Positions 1 through 10,149 of a stretch of DNA of 33,944 nucleotides are shown in pieces. Every line of letters starts with the position of its first letter. The stretch's first letter is position 1. Below the pieces are notes generated by a model. That model saw nothing but the letters and a program-made list of their open reading frames with translations, was not told the DNA's origin and ran no database searches. The DNA is from Chromera velia. Its lineage: Eukaryota > Sar > Chromeraceae. The translations under genes were made by a program, and so were the position numbers. The stretch is taken from NCBI GenBank assembly GCA_018398765.1, contig JAHBMJ010001193.1, positions 1 to 33,944 on the forward strand, written 5' to 3'.

Positions 1-1179
1 GTCAAAGGGGGAGGTTGAAGTTTGAGCTCCGAGAAAGAGCAGACAGGTGACCAGAACGAAAATAAGGCGAATCGATGAGTCGACCTGCGACAAAGGAAGA
101 TCAGGCAGCGAGATACTTCGCAATAAGATTGAATGAAAAAGGCAAAAACACGGCCGAAAGCATGAGGGCAGTGAATCCGGTGCAACTTCCACTCCTTTGC
201 CTCAAAAGGGGTCCTGACAGAAGCGTCTCATGTCTTCCATCTTTGTAGAAGAACGCGGACAACTCAATTGCGAAAAGAGAACCCAGAGGAAGAAAAGAAG
301 ATCAAACAAAGCTCTGACAGCGCGTGGTTGAGCATGTATAAGAAGTGAAAGGGAGAAAGAGAAAGAAAGAGAGAAAGAGGGAGAGAGGCAGAGGCACGGA
401 CCGATGAGGGAAAGAAGACGACCGAAAGCATCAGTCCGGTCCTTCTCGAGAACGTTATCAGTTCCCACCACCAGTATCTGCGCAGACACACTCGCGTAGA
501 CACACATGTGCATATGTATATACACACACACGGGGTTTCGAGTTTTCTTTTGCCAGGCTTCTCGCCCGGAAGGGGTCTCGTGAAGGTATACAAGACAGGC
601 GGGGAGAACAACACATTGGAGAACACAGACAGACTATATCGTCTTTTCTTTTCCTTTTTCACAGACAGGCAGGCAGAGGGACAGACTAGACAGACAGACA
701 GACAGACAGACAGACCCACCGACAGACCGACAGACAGACAAAGAGACAAAGAGACAAAGAGAATCCCCCCAAAGAAACACAGACAGAAACTGTGCCAGAT
801 GAATTTCATGCACCCAGTGTGTAAGGGACGGGCTGACCAGACGACTGACTGACCTTTCTTCGTATCCGTTCCACAGAAAGGACCAGGCAAATCTGTCAGT
901 CTGTCCCTGTGCCTGTTCCTTCCGCAAGGCTGCAGCGGCTTCCGCCTGTTTCTTCGCGTTCACTTGCTTCTTCATTCCTTTCTTCAGAGCTTTTGCCTTC
1001 TTGGCCTTCGCATCCCCCGCCTCGCTCTTCAGACTCTCCTGTCTCTTTCCCTTCAGGAACGACAGCAGAAAGACGAAAGAGGGAATCCCAACGGTCCACA
1101 CGCAGGTGCCAAACACGGCAATCATCCTGAACACCGCGTACCTGTCTGACGAGCAGGAGATGTCCAGCGCATACCTGCA

Positions 1180-1212
<33 letters not shown>

Positions 1213-3307
1213 CTATAAACACAGACGAACGGTTACTGTCAGAGAAAAGCCCACAAATGAAGATCGAGCCACGGACCAGTCCAAGATGCTTAGACTTTGG
1301 AGGAGAGAAATGCTTGTATCATACCGACACAATCCGTTGGAACAATTATGTCTGAACGACATCACTCGCCCACTCACCTCATTCGGAGTTCGTAAGCGAA
1401 CCCCTCCTGGTCCTCGTTCACCGTTGTCGTTCCACTCGTGACTGCGCTGGTGCTTGCTGCATCATCCTTGCCCGTCAGTGTCTGCAGTGTCAGACATTGG
1501 AAGAGCGGAGAGAAATGAGAGTTGACAAAAGGCAAAATATGCATGACATTGTCCTAAGAAACCGCCTTACACGACACAACATTATGGATCAGGCGAGGAA
1601 GACAAATGCAGTTCGGTGGATGCCGTAAAGACCCATCGGTTTCTTGGTATCTCCACAACTCGATGCGATTTCCAGAGAGATGCGGACAGGAAAGGGAGGG
1701 AAAGGAGAAGGTAAGACACGGAGAAGGACGTGAAAGCAGAAGCGAATTCGCACGGACATATCAAAGGAAGGAAGTGTGTGATCATCCTTTTCGTCCTCAT
1801 CATCTGATTCATTCAATTTCTCAAGCAGGCAGGTGAGGGAGCGCGGAGTCCCCTCCCGTCAGCTTACCTGGACGTTTGCCAGCTGAACGCAGTCGAGGAG
1901 CTGCAAGAGCTGTGCTGTCACTGTGTTGTGCAGAAGAATCAGAGAGGCAACGCAGATGGGTGCGACGTGTTCCAAGAACGTGTGCAGAATTTCCAATGCA
2001 GAGCCTGTCTTGTAGACCCATCGGAACAACCCAAACGCCCTCTGAACCCTCAGGCGCCTCCTCGCTGTCCGTCTGAAAGCTTCCAAACGGAGGGCCTCTG
2101 CCTGCGCCTGCTGAACGGTCCCTGCACTAGGGTCGTTACCCGCGGCAGTGCGCGAATTCTGGCCTCCTCCCTTCGTTCCTGCTGCGGGGGTGGTCGTCTT
2201 CTGATCGACGCTCAGCATTTCCGCCGCCTTGGCGGGACCCCACACGACGTCACAGAGACTCCTGTAAGCGATTGTCTGCTCTCGCACCCGGCGTCTGAAG
2301 GCAAAGAAGGAGGGAGGCAGGGAAGAAAGGGAGGAGGGTGGCTCAAGGAGACAGCTCGAGAGGGAGGGATGAAGAGAGGGAGGAAACTGAAGGAAGGGAG
2401 GGAGGAAAGTGGAGGGAAGGATATTTTGTCTAAAGAAGGAAGACACCTCTTCCTTCCATACCATCAGTCTTGCATATTGTTTTTGAATGTCTGCCTGGTT
2501 CACTTATTTGTGTTTTCAGCAATGCCATTTTGGCTTTTGTTTCTGACCTGTTGCAGAGGTGAAAGAGTGCAAGGGTGAATGCAGAGAAAGCGACGACGCC
2601 CAAGAGGAGGAAGAAGGGCAGGACGACGTAGAAGATCTGGGTGAAGACAAAGACGTCAGAAGCAGGGAGGAACGCTTCCTCACTCGCTCGAATCTCCCGA
2701 TCGCCTCCCAAGTCGAGTGCCGGAGCTCTCAACAGACAATCGAAGTTGAACGCCAGAAACGGGTTCAGTTCATTCAACGACAAAAGAGACCCGATGAAGT
2801 TCGCTGACCAGCTCTGCATCTTCGACTGCAGAATCTGGTCGAGGTTGAAGTGCTGAAGCACCGTAAGGGACCTGCAAAACACAACACAGAAGTTGGCAGT
2901 GAACTTTGTAGTACAAAAAAAGAACCGCGAGATATACCAACTCCCATTCGACGCAGAGAAGAGCACAAGTGGAGGGGCCGCGCGAGGTTGAGACAAAGTC
3001 CCATGAGAACTTAAAGAAGAATAAGTCTGAACGGTCTCTGATGGTGTTTTTCAGTCCTTTTGCAGACTGACTGACTGACTGACCCGACAAAGTTGAGGAC
3101 GATGCAGAAAATGAGAGGCGCGAGGCCGTCCCTGACATCCCGAGAGGACCAAATGACTGCAGCACCGAACCCGAAGCAGGTGAGAATGCAGACAAAAGAA
3201 GTGAAGGCGCCAGTCACAAGAGGACCGTACCGATTCTCCGCACACCGCTGGCATTGGGTCCCTCCGAGCAGACGGAAATACCCGGGAAGACAATCTCCGC
3301 ACAGAAT

Positions 3308-3344
<37 letters not shown>

Positions 3345-6300
3345 TAGGATACAGAATAAGCCCACATTACGAAACTTCTTTCTACTTGACAATAAAGCCA
3401 CCCGCCCGCACGAGGAGAACCTCCCCTGCTCCCTATCGTCAGTCCTTGCGTCCCCTTCAAACAACCAAGGGGGGACTGGAAGGACAGCGAGGGGAATGCA
3501 TTCATCGGGGTGTTACTATGGAACGGCTCTAGTTGTTAACCAGCGAGCACCCTTATATCGATACATCAATTATGCGAGTACGCCCTCTTTTTGTGCCTCG
3601 ACCGACCGACCGACCGACCGACCGACTGACCCCTGTGTGCCCCTCAGAACAGGAATTGACGGCCCCTCCGTCGCACGAGTCCGGGTTCGGGCACTGGTGG
3701 ACGTCCTCCGGCTCGGCTGATATTCTGAAATATCCCGCCAGGGGTTTTGAAAGTCCGTGGTCCTCTTGGGCGATGTCCGTGAAGTTGGCGTCCGACTGGA
3801 GACGGGCGCGGACAGGGGCTCGGAAGCCCCCCGGGCAGTAGGCGCCTGTCATGCATTTCTTGCACTGCGCCTTGTCCCAAAATGTGGCGGTGTCTGGTCC
3901 GGCTTGAAAGTAATACCCTTCCTTGCAGTAACATTGCCGCGCAGTTTGGGCACCTGGAACTGTGTCACCGTTGGAAAAGCAGCGACCTCTGCAGGGTCCG
4001 TTGAGCACCAAATCTTTGTAGAGTCCGGCAGGACACAATTCGCAGACGACGGAGGAAGTGCCGTCTGTCGACTCAGAGTATGACCGGCCCTCCACGCACT
4101 GACATGAGTCCTCGGACTGCGTTCCTGAATCACTCACAGGGGCCCCGTCGCCGCACACCTGCCCTCCGACCCGTATGGATTGACCCGAGTAGGAAGTCCG
4201 AAGGGAATCATAGTCGAGCGATGTGAGTCTTCTTTGGTTTCTTCTTCTTTTTCTGCTGGCAGCTCTGTCTCCCTTCAAGTTCCTCGCCCCCCCGGCAGGA
4301 TTCCGGTCTGGTACTGTCTTCATTGCCCCCTCTTTCAGCGGCTGGTTGGGGCGTGGAGCGCCTCCCTTGCTGACGGGGCGCAGGAGTGAGGCCAGCTTTG
4401 TGGGAGTCGACGTGGTGGAGGAGATGTTGAACCCGGTCATGTTCATCGCAGGCGCCGCTGGGGCAACCAAATAGTGGTAGTAACTCAGTCCGGCAACCTG
4501 CAGAAACCACATGGATGGTTGCATTCATAAGCGGAGAGCGGTAAGAAAGGTCGCAGGGGCCGAAAGGAGAATGGCCACAATGACAAAGAGAAGCGAAAGC
4601 GCATCGGGCAGATCACGCACACGTACCCACACAGAGAGAGCCCCCTCCCTCCCTACCTACCTGCATTAGATCGGTCTCCTTTGCCTCCTCGGCTGCCACC
4701 AGACCGCCGGGACAGTACATCCCAGAGGGGCACGTCAGACAGGACCCCGACAGAAAAGAATTCAGGCTCCCGACGTTGCTCGAGGACGGCACAGATGACA
4801 GCGTTTCTCTCAGCTGCAGTTCGCACAAACAAAAGGGGAAAATAACGAAGGAAGCGGAAAAATCTCACCACACGTCCCTATGCAAAGAGAGAGGGCACAC
4901 AAATCTATTGACGGGTACTGCCGGACTAAGGTTTCAGGGAAATGTGAAGAGCAGAGGGATATTGATGAAAATGCACAGAAAGACGCAAAACACACACTCA
5001 CCTTTCTTTTGCTGAGTGAGTTGAGACGGGTGTTTTTCCCCGCAGAAACCAAAGACTACAACTCCTTCACCCCCTTCTCCGCGTAAACAGTGCCCGGATT
5101 GCAGTAGCAGCCTGCCGCTGAAGAGGTGCCGACGGTTGAGGAGGCGTTGGGACCACAGGAGTTGCACCTGGAGGGCAGCGGGAACGGGAGAAAAGCACAG
5201 GAACACAAAGTCATTTTTCTTCTATCTCTCGCAGGCGCAACAGCCCTATGCACAGCAGAGGGACCCACCGAAAGGTGAAAGTCCAGCAAATTTAAGGAAA
5301 CGTGACAAGACTGATAAGACATTTGAAAGGCAGCCGCGTGCTTCCACTTTTTATCCAGATTGCCCTTTTCCCTCAAATTCACGAAGGCCTAAAGCATCAG
5401 AATCCTTTCAGAGACGCTCTACTTACTTGTCGTTGCTGCGAGCGTTTTTGAAGCTTCCCGCACTGCACTGAGTGCACAGCTCTCCTCCTTGGTCGAGTGA
5501 AATTTCGTTGAATTCCCGCGCGTCCTCGCACTGGCAAGAGAGGACGGACGCAAAAGGACGCTGAGAGGTGCTCGTGTCGGAAAAGCTGCAGCAGCGGACA
5601 AAAGAGGCAGCCACAAGAAGTCTCGAGGAAGAAAAATATGAAGCCCGACCGAAATGTGCAGATTGAAAAACTCCTTTGCGGCACAAAGAAAAGTGTCTTG
5701 CAGCCTGATCGAGATAAAGAGAATGATCCTTTCTCCAGTCCCCTCTCGAAAGATGGATTTCTTTCTTGCCGACTGACTTGTGACACGGCTGAGCCAGGAT
5801 GTTCTCCTGCGTCTTCGACTCCCTTCCACCCGCACAGTAACTGTTGACGGGGCAGGGCATGCAGATGCTTGGGTCTGCAGCTCCGCTTTCGTCCAGTTCC
5901 CGCATGCAGACTGTGCGGTAGCACATCTTTGCCCTCTCCCGTCCTACCAGGTCTTCTGCCTCCTCAAACTCGGTCACATTCCGTCGCACCATCTCCGAGA
6001 CGTTCAAACGGAGGGCACTCTTCATGGTGTCGTTCTGGGTCGCGTGGTCCGCATACAGCATGCACAGACCTGCAAGAGCACAGAAGAGCGGCATTGAAGA
6101 GCTACTCATGAATCATAGTCCGAGTGGAGCGGAAAGGAAACACATACACCGCTAGGTCGACATCCTTTGGATCAAATACATTGGTCCAACGCGACCAGCA
6201 GTGACTGCAGCATCGATCGGCTTTCAAGAGACCAAAACGAGAGGTGAGAAGGGCAGAGGGACGGACCTGCTCTTTCTGTGTCATGGTGCCAATGGATGGT

Positions 6301-7720
6301 CTGATTGTCCTCGCCTGCGCCCCCCGGTTGTTGCAGGAGGGGGTTCTCGGGGTCGTCGGCAGAGTCGAGCCACTCGAAGTTGCTGTCCTCTAGGTTGACG
6401 GGGTTGTGGAGCACGGGGGGATAGAGGTCCTCGGGGAGGATGAAGTCGTCGGACTCGAAAATGAACGACTTGCAGGGCACCGAAGAATTGTCTGCTGCTG
6501 CCTGCAGAACCGAGAGGGACGAGTGCAGGAGGGGAGATATGAATCCACTTGGGAGTGCACTTTCACGTCTTCGATAATACACTCGGAGTTCAACCACACA
6601 GGCGCTGAGGGTCGACATCGGAAGAAGAAAAAAGAAGATGATAATATAACAGACACTGTGCACAAGAATATTGCCCTACCGACCGACCAAGCGTTCAAGC
6701 TTTGCGCAGCGCTCCTTGCACTCTGAGAAGGTAATCTTGGAGTTGTTCGTCTGGCCCAAAATATCTGCGACGACGTTCGGGTCGATAGGTTTGACAGGAT
6801 ACCTTTCGGGGTCTCGTGCGAAGTCGGCACACGGTGTGCACCCGTAGAAGTAGTCTGACTTTAGCGTTTCTCCTTCAGGAAACCTCTCGAGGGCCATCTC
6901 CGGATGCAATCTGATGTGGTCCCAGTCCTCTTTGGGCAATTTTGACTCCCAAGACGCGGGGCCTGTTGAGGTCTCTGATCCGTCCTCTGTTGTGGTGCCT
7001 GTGGAGGTTGAGGAGTCTGTGCTTGTCTGGAGGAATCTTCGGGGCGTTCCGTCGTTGTTCGTCTGCGGGTCTCCCTTTCCGGCCCCACTTTGGACCCACC
7101 TTCCTTCCCTTCCGACCCCACTTGGTCTCCGTTTCCTTTCCTTTCTCCAAGGCAAGGGCGGCCCCACTTTGGACCCGGGTCACTTTCCACCAAGGGCCCT
7201 CGAACCAGCCTTTGTAGGGCCTTGCTGTAATGAATCTGACTGGATCGTTGCCTGTGCTGTTGATGTCGACCTCGAAACCCTCAGTGGGAACACTTGACCA
7301 CAGGGCTGTAAGAGCCAATGGACGTGGAGTGCCCGTGAACTCTGCAAGTAAGTTGACTGGAATAAACGGGTCGTCAGGGTTCGGTCGAATTCCATCAAGG
7401 TGCTGAATGACTGGTGGGATGCTGTTCCCGTAGATCGAAATCTTCATTCCGTTGCCGTTCCCGAGCTCCGGAAATCTGTCATTTGGAATCTCTGTCAAGA
7501 TGGGGCCAGAGACCGATCCTAATTCCACGAACTCACAAATGTACTCTCGAGAATCAGCTGCACACAGCATTGGCAGTGAGAGCAAATGCACGTCATTTCT
7601 GCAAATCAAACATATCTACAAGTAGACGGACACACATTCGCAGACACACAGAGCGTGCATATTCTAAGGGGGGTGCATATTCTAAGCACTCCGACATTCT
7701 GAGGCACTGATTCTCTCTCT

Positions 7721-7755
<35 letters not shown>

Positions 7756-7982
7756 CGTCTCTGATCGAGAGGGAACAGGAATACGGCCTTAAGGCCCCAC
7801 TCACAACAACAGGTTATGAGCCGAAACCATGTTAAAAAAAACGTGCAAGCTGTAAGCCGTACACTTGAAAACGGAACCTTGCTCGACTGACCGTCTGCCT
7901 TTCGGACTTGTCCAGAAAAAAATAGGGACAGCAGCGGTAACAGCCGCAGCAGCGGCCCCAAAAGACTCCAAGAAGGTCTCAT
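1..7982 (-). CDS. Gene A: GCC2/GCC3-type cysteine-rich multipass membrane protein (16 exons, 3' end off window)
   Basis: Phase-consistent exons (minus strand): 7892-7982, 7175-7557, 6688-7062, 6267-6501, 5774-6069, 5427-5530, 5071-5167, 4661-4813, 3631-4497, 3084-3307, 2548-2871, 1868-2294, 1378-1481, 854-1174, 402-477, 1-84. They give about 1387 residues with no stop. Order: signal peptide (1-30), N-terminal module shared with gene C (31-158), Thr/Ser-rich and Cys-containing stretch (159-361), GCC2/GCC3-like cysteine repeats (about 440-890), then at least six hydrophobic helices (from about 896). The product is inferred to be a surface receptor- or channel-like protein with a large Cys-rich ectodomain. 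No enzyme motif is visible. The start is the ATG at 7982 because gene C has the homologous ATG; the earlier ATG at 8040 is in another frame. The least certain junctions are the donors of exons 2, 3 and 5. Function is unknown; the architecture is moderately sure. Confidence 0.82.
661..768. repeat. GACA-rich microsatellite (gene A intron 14)
   Basis: Tandem GACA units, purest at 689-714, run on into AAGAGAC units, within the intron between exons 14 and 15 of gene A. Confidence 0.85.
1182..1211. repeat. (CA)15 microsatellite next to a splice acceptor
   Basis: On the transcribed strand it reads (TG)15 and stands 7 nt before the acceptor of gene A exon 14 (exon starts at 1174). Confidence 0.9.
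3311..3341. repeat. (CA)15 microsatellite at a splice acceptor
   Basis: Reads (TG)n directly into the GCAG acceptor of gene A exon 10, in place of a normal pyrimidine tract. Confidence 0.9.
3599..3630. repeat. (CGAC)n tract starting at a splice donor
   Basis: On the gene A strand the intron begins GTCAGTCGGTCGGTCGG and continues as GTCG units; the repeat starts at the 5' splice site of exon 9. Confidence 0.85.
3631..6069 (-). other. Gene A exons 5-9: GCC2/GCC3 (ephrin-receptor-like) cysteine-rich repeats
   Basis: Exons 5774-6069, 5427-5530, 5071-5167, 4661-4813 and 3631-4497 encode repeated motifs of the type C-x2-CP-x-G-x-Y-C-P-G-G: MPCPVNSYCAGG, CLTCPSGMYCPGG, KKCMTGAYCPGG, CTQCSAGSF, CELCPAGLYKD. 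Cys-poor spacers lie between them. This is the known signature of the GCC2/GCC3 or ephrin-receptor-like family found in many protist surface proteins. Exon 9 is unusually long (867 nt) and holds a basic insertion (SRKRRRNQRR) that is odd for an ectodomain. The donor of exon 5 (5773, GTCGGC) is the least certain splice. Confidence 0.8.
6267..7062 (-). other. Gene A exons 3-4: Thr/Ser-rich linker and PAN/apple-like segment
   Basis: Exon 3 (6688-7062) opens with a Thr/Ser-rich, probably O-glycosylated stretch (TSTGTTTEDGSETST) and then FYGCTPCADFARD. Across the exon 3/4 junction the protein reads TFSECKERC, then DNSSVPCKSFIFES. The spacing C-x3-C...C-x2-F-x-F resembles PAN/apple domains, but it is too short for a firm call. 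Exon 4 (6267-6501) is very acidic. Both exons keep the reading frame across junctions (phase 0, then 1). Confidence 0.45.
7081..7176. repeat. 17-nt direct repeat in gene A intron 2
   Basis: GGCCCCACTTTGGACCC occurs perfectly at 7081-7097 and 7160-7176, with a degenerate copy between. The repeats make up most of a 112-nt intron (7063-7174). Confidence 0.85.
7175..7557 (-). other. Gene A exon 2: N-terminal module shared with gene C
   Basis: This exon starts with ADSREYIC and contains [32 protein letters not shown] and GWFEGPWW, all of which recur in gene C exon 2 in the same order. The gene A copy lacks about 13 residues present in the middle of the gene C copy. I place the donor at 7174 (GTCCAA) because WWKVTR aligns with WWQLMR of gene C; a GTGACC donor at 7183 also keeps phase. 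The pattern suggests a small beta-rich extracellular domain. I do not recognise the family. Confidence 0.8.
7712..7753. repeat. (CT)n(GT)n microsatellite (gene A intron 1)
   Basis: About 13 nt of CT then 30 nt of GT inside the intron between the signal-peptide exon and exon 2. Confidence 0.9.
7892..7982 (-). other. Gene A exon 1: signal peptide
   Basis: The exon encodes Met-Arg-Pro followed by a long Leu-rich core and ends SGQVRKAD, a typical cleavable secretory signal. It stops in phase 1 at donor GTCAGT (7891). The signal exon of gene C has the same layout (LLSLF-x-SGQVR) and the same phase, which supports both starts. Confidence 0.85.
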
Positions 7983-8340
7983 GGGGATCGACGGTGCTGC
8001 CTGTCGCGCAACTACTTGAAAAAGAGACTTTATGCAACACCCAGTGACCGTTGCAAACGAGACTTAATTCTTCACTTGGCCTGTGCTTTCACAAATCTGC
8101 TCCCTGGACCAAAGAAGACAGCCACCTCCGTTGGACAGATTTCTTCTGCCCATCCGTATGCAAACGATCCTATGTCTGCATCAAGCATGCAGTCTTTCGA
8201 CCCAACATACAAGCCCATGCAAGCGTAATAGCTAGTTGTTGCATGTGTCTGCATGCATACATACGTGCATAATTAAACCTGTTGCATTTATATTTTTTTG
8301 CACGACAGCGGGCGCGCAATGCGCGCCGACGCGGTTCAGA
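7983..8340 (-). promoter_or_regulatory. Gene A leader/promoter, similar to that of gene C
   Basis: Read on the minus strand this region shares several blocks, in order, with 14689-15098 (plus): GATGCAGACAT, CAGAAGAA-x-TCTGT, GGGAGCAGA-Y-TTGTGAAAG, GGGTGTTGCAT and GGCA(A/G)CACC, ending at the start codon. It also holds a GC palindrome (8311-8327) and TGCATGC-like motifs. No TATA box is evident. The promoter role is inferred from position and conservation. Confidence 0.6.
8311..8327. promoter_or_regulatory. GC palindrome upstream of gene A
   Basis: GGCGCGCAATGCGCGCC has 7-bp arms around AAT. A matching element (CGCGCGC-AAT-GCGCGCG) lies at 14689-14705 upstream of gene C, about 330-400 bp before each start codon. 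It could be a shared protein-binding site. Confidence 0.5.
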
Positions 8341-8486
8341 GTATAGGGTCCGAGTAGGTAACAATTAACCGGGTACAATGGAGCGAGAGTACACAAACTT
8401 TATGTTTTTTCACTCTTAAGATCGATTCTCTATGCAAAAAGTTACAAAAAGTGTGATACAGTCACCCTGGCAAGAGAAGATTGGAC

Positions 8487-8819
8487 TATAACAGTATAAG
8501 AAAAAACTTCTATTAATACTGCCAGTGATGCTATGTGGACTTTATCTATTCTGAGGACCAAGACACCTCCGTCCAGCATACGTGCTTAAGACTAAAGCGA
8601 AGCGGCCGCCTAGTATGTACGTTTTGCAAGCCTTCAAATGCTCCATGGAACCTAGGTTGAGTAAAAAATTTCTGCATGGCATGCCAGGTTGGTTAGAGCC
8701 TAAGTTAGCCTAAGTGGCGGCTCACCAGCTTTAACCTAACTTAACAATTATCAACAATTACTAACGAGAGTATAGCAGTATTAAAAAAAAACTCTATTAA
8801 TACTGTTAGTGATATTCAT
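8487..8819. repeat. Pair of diverged direct repeats with internal hairpins
   Basis: The copies near 8487-8534 and 8771-8819 share CAGTAT, an A-run, CTATTAATACTG and AGTGAT. In the second copy CAGTATTA (8776-8783) and TAATACTG (8798-8805) are perfect inverted partners; in the first only 6 bp pair (8492-8497 with 8516-8521). Confidence 0.6.
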
Positions 8820-9214
8820 AGTTTTACTTCTATATATTTGAACGGTTTAAAATTGTTAATTTACTATAAAAGTATAAAAAGTTTAATATAGCGATTCTTT
8901 AGTAAGGGATATTGTCCAAAAGTTTACTCCTTATCGCCGTTTATCCAATTTTATCTATCTATGATTCTGTTTCTTTGACCACATTTTGTTACCCTCGGTC
9001 TTTGTGCTGCTGCACTGCTGCAGTAATAGTTATTAGAATAGTTAGCAATATCCGAGGAACTAGCAAAAGCGAGCTAGGGTCTACTTTCTACTAGACTTTC
9101 TGTTCAAGATACTTCAAAGCGTGACTACAATCTAAACTACAATACAATTCAAAAATAAAAATCAATAGATTAATTTCAATTAAATAATTTAACAACATGA
9201 ATAACAAATGTTTT

Positions 9215-9249
9215 CATAGAAGATTTTATTGATATACAAATCTTCTATG
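9215..9249. repeat. Perfect 12-bp inverted repeat (hairpin)
   Basis: CATAGAAGATTT at 9215-9226 pairs with AAATCTTCTATG at 9238-9249 around an 11-nt loop. It sits at the right edge of the AT-rich block, where composition returns to normal. Confidence 0.75.
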
Positions 9250-9259
9250 ATGAAGTTCT

Positions 9260-10059
9260 ATCAGAAAGACCGATGTAGACCATTGATACTTTTCCTGACA
9301 TGCCGGCCGATGCCAATGCCGGGCAAAAATGTGAAGTCTTCACATGTTTTCCAATGGTGTGTTTGGCAGAAAAACTGCACCCATAGGGCAGCCAACGGAT
9401 TTGTCCCGATAATGTCCTTGCAACTAGCTGCGAGTCGCAGCGCAGGCTGCATGACCAGGTTGCATGTGCAGGTGAGATACAAAACTTACTGCATGGCGGA
9501 TAGGAGACCGACGCATCAGTTCACGCATGCAGTGTTCAAACAGACAGAAGAAAAATGGATGCCAGAGATTTATTCAGAAAGGAGCGTGCCTCACCAGCAT
9601 TAGATGCCAGGCGAGTGGTCCTTTTTCTGCTTTAAAATTGGGGTTTCATCTGAATTAAAGAGGAAGGCGGCTTGCAGGAAGAAATCAGAGACGCAATGGT
9701 CAATTAGCTGTGAGACGCACACACACCCATCTATGGCGCGGCCGCATTTGCGACACATCACGAAAATGAGAAGTCCACTACTCACGCGACATTTCGCAAC
9801 AAGCTCTTGTCGCCCTCCGCCAATCAGTCCGGAATGGAGCATGAGAGGGGGGGCAGTATGAGAGAGTATTCAAGCCAAGAGCTTCGTTTCTCACACACGA
9901 AAGCCCCGCACTACTACAAATTTTGTTTGTCTCCTCGATGTCATCCTGCCCCTGGCCTCTCTTCTCTGTCCGTCTGAGGCGGCGCCCGCTTGAAAGAAAG
10001 GCCAAATGGCTCGTGGATGGACATGGGGCCATTTGGAAAGCTGGAACCCGACACCTCCA

Positions 10060-10149
<90 letters not shown>

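Larger units (their letters stand above)
1..3307 (-). other. Gene A exons 10-16: multipass transmembrane region
   Basis: Hydrophobic helices: GAFTSFVCILTCFGFGAAV and APLIFCIVLNFVG (exon 10 into 11), VFVFTQIFYVVLPFFLLLG (exon 11), VAPICVASLILLHNTV (exon 12), MIAVFGTCVWTVGIPSFVF (exon 14) and SIRLIFVLVTCLLFLGA (exon 16). A basic, coiled stretch rich in Lys and Ala follows the fifth helix (exon 14). Exon 15 carries RYWWWELITFSRR, an aromatic-W-E...R-R pattern that I associate with multipass proteins of this class. The window ends inside exon 16, just after the last helix. Whether this is a channel, a transporter or a receptor cannot be decided from sequence alone. Confidence 0.75.
8340..9260. 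other. AT-rich non-coding block, possible insertion
   Basis: Base composition drops sharply to AT-rich compared with both flanks. Two direct copies of about 48 nt (near 8487-8534 and 8771-8819) share CTATTAATACTG and AGTGAT. Each contains an inverted repeat (8776-8783 with 8798-8805 is a perfect 8-bp pair). No gene, transposase or clear terminal repeats are seen. A decayed mobile element or other foreign insertion is possible. Confidence 0.5.

Noticed and set aside
17-200. Open minus-strand frame from about 200 to 1 in a different phase
   Set aside because: Exon 15 ends in phase 0, and phase 0 at the acceptor before position 84 gives a clean hydrophobic helix; the other frame does not.
5423-6109. 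Single 228-residue minus-strand frame
   Set aside because: It reads through the intron 5531-5773; exons 5 and 6 of gene A use only its two ends, and the middle lacks the Cys pattern.
6267-7062. Firm PAN/apple domain call
   Set aside because: Only three Cys in the right spacing are visible, and the segment is shorter than typical PAN domains; kept as a weak suggestion only.
9229-9603. 124-residue open frame (plus) and overlapping minus frame
   Set aside because: No recognisable domain, composition unlike the real exons, overlaps the hairpin, and no splice partners fit.
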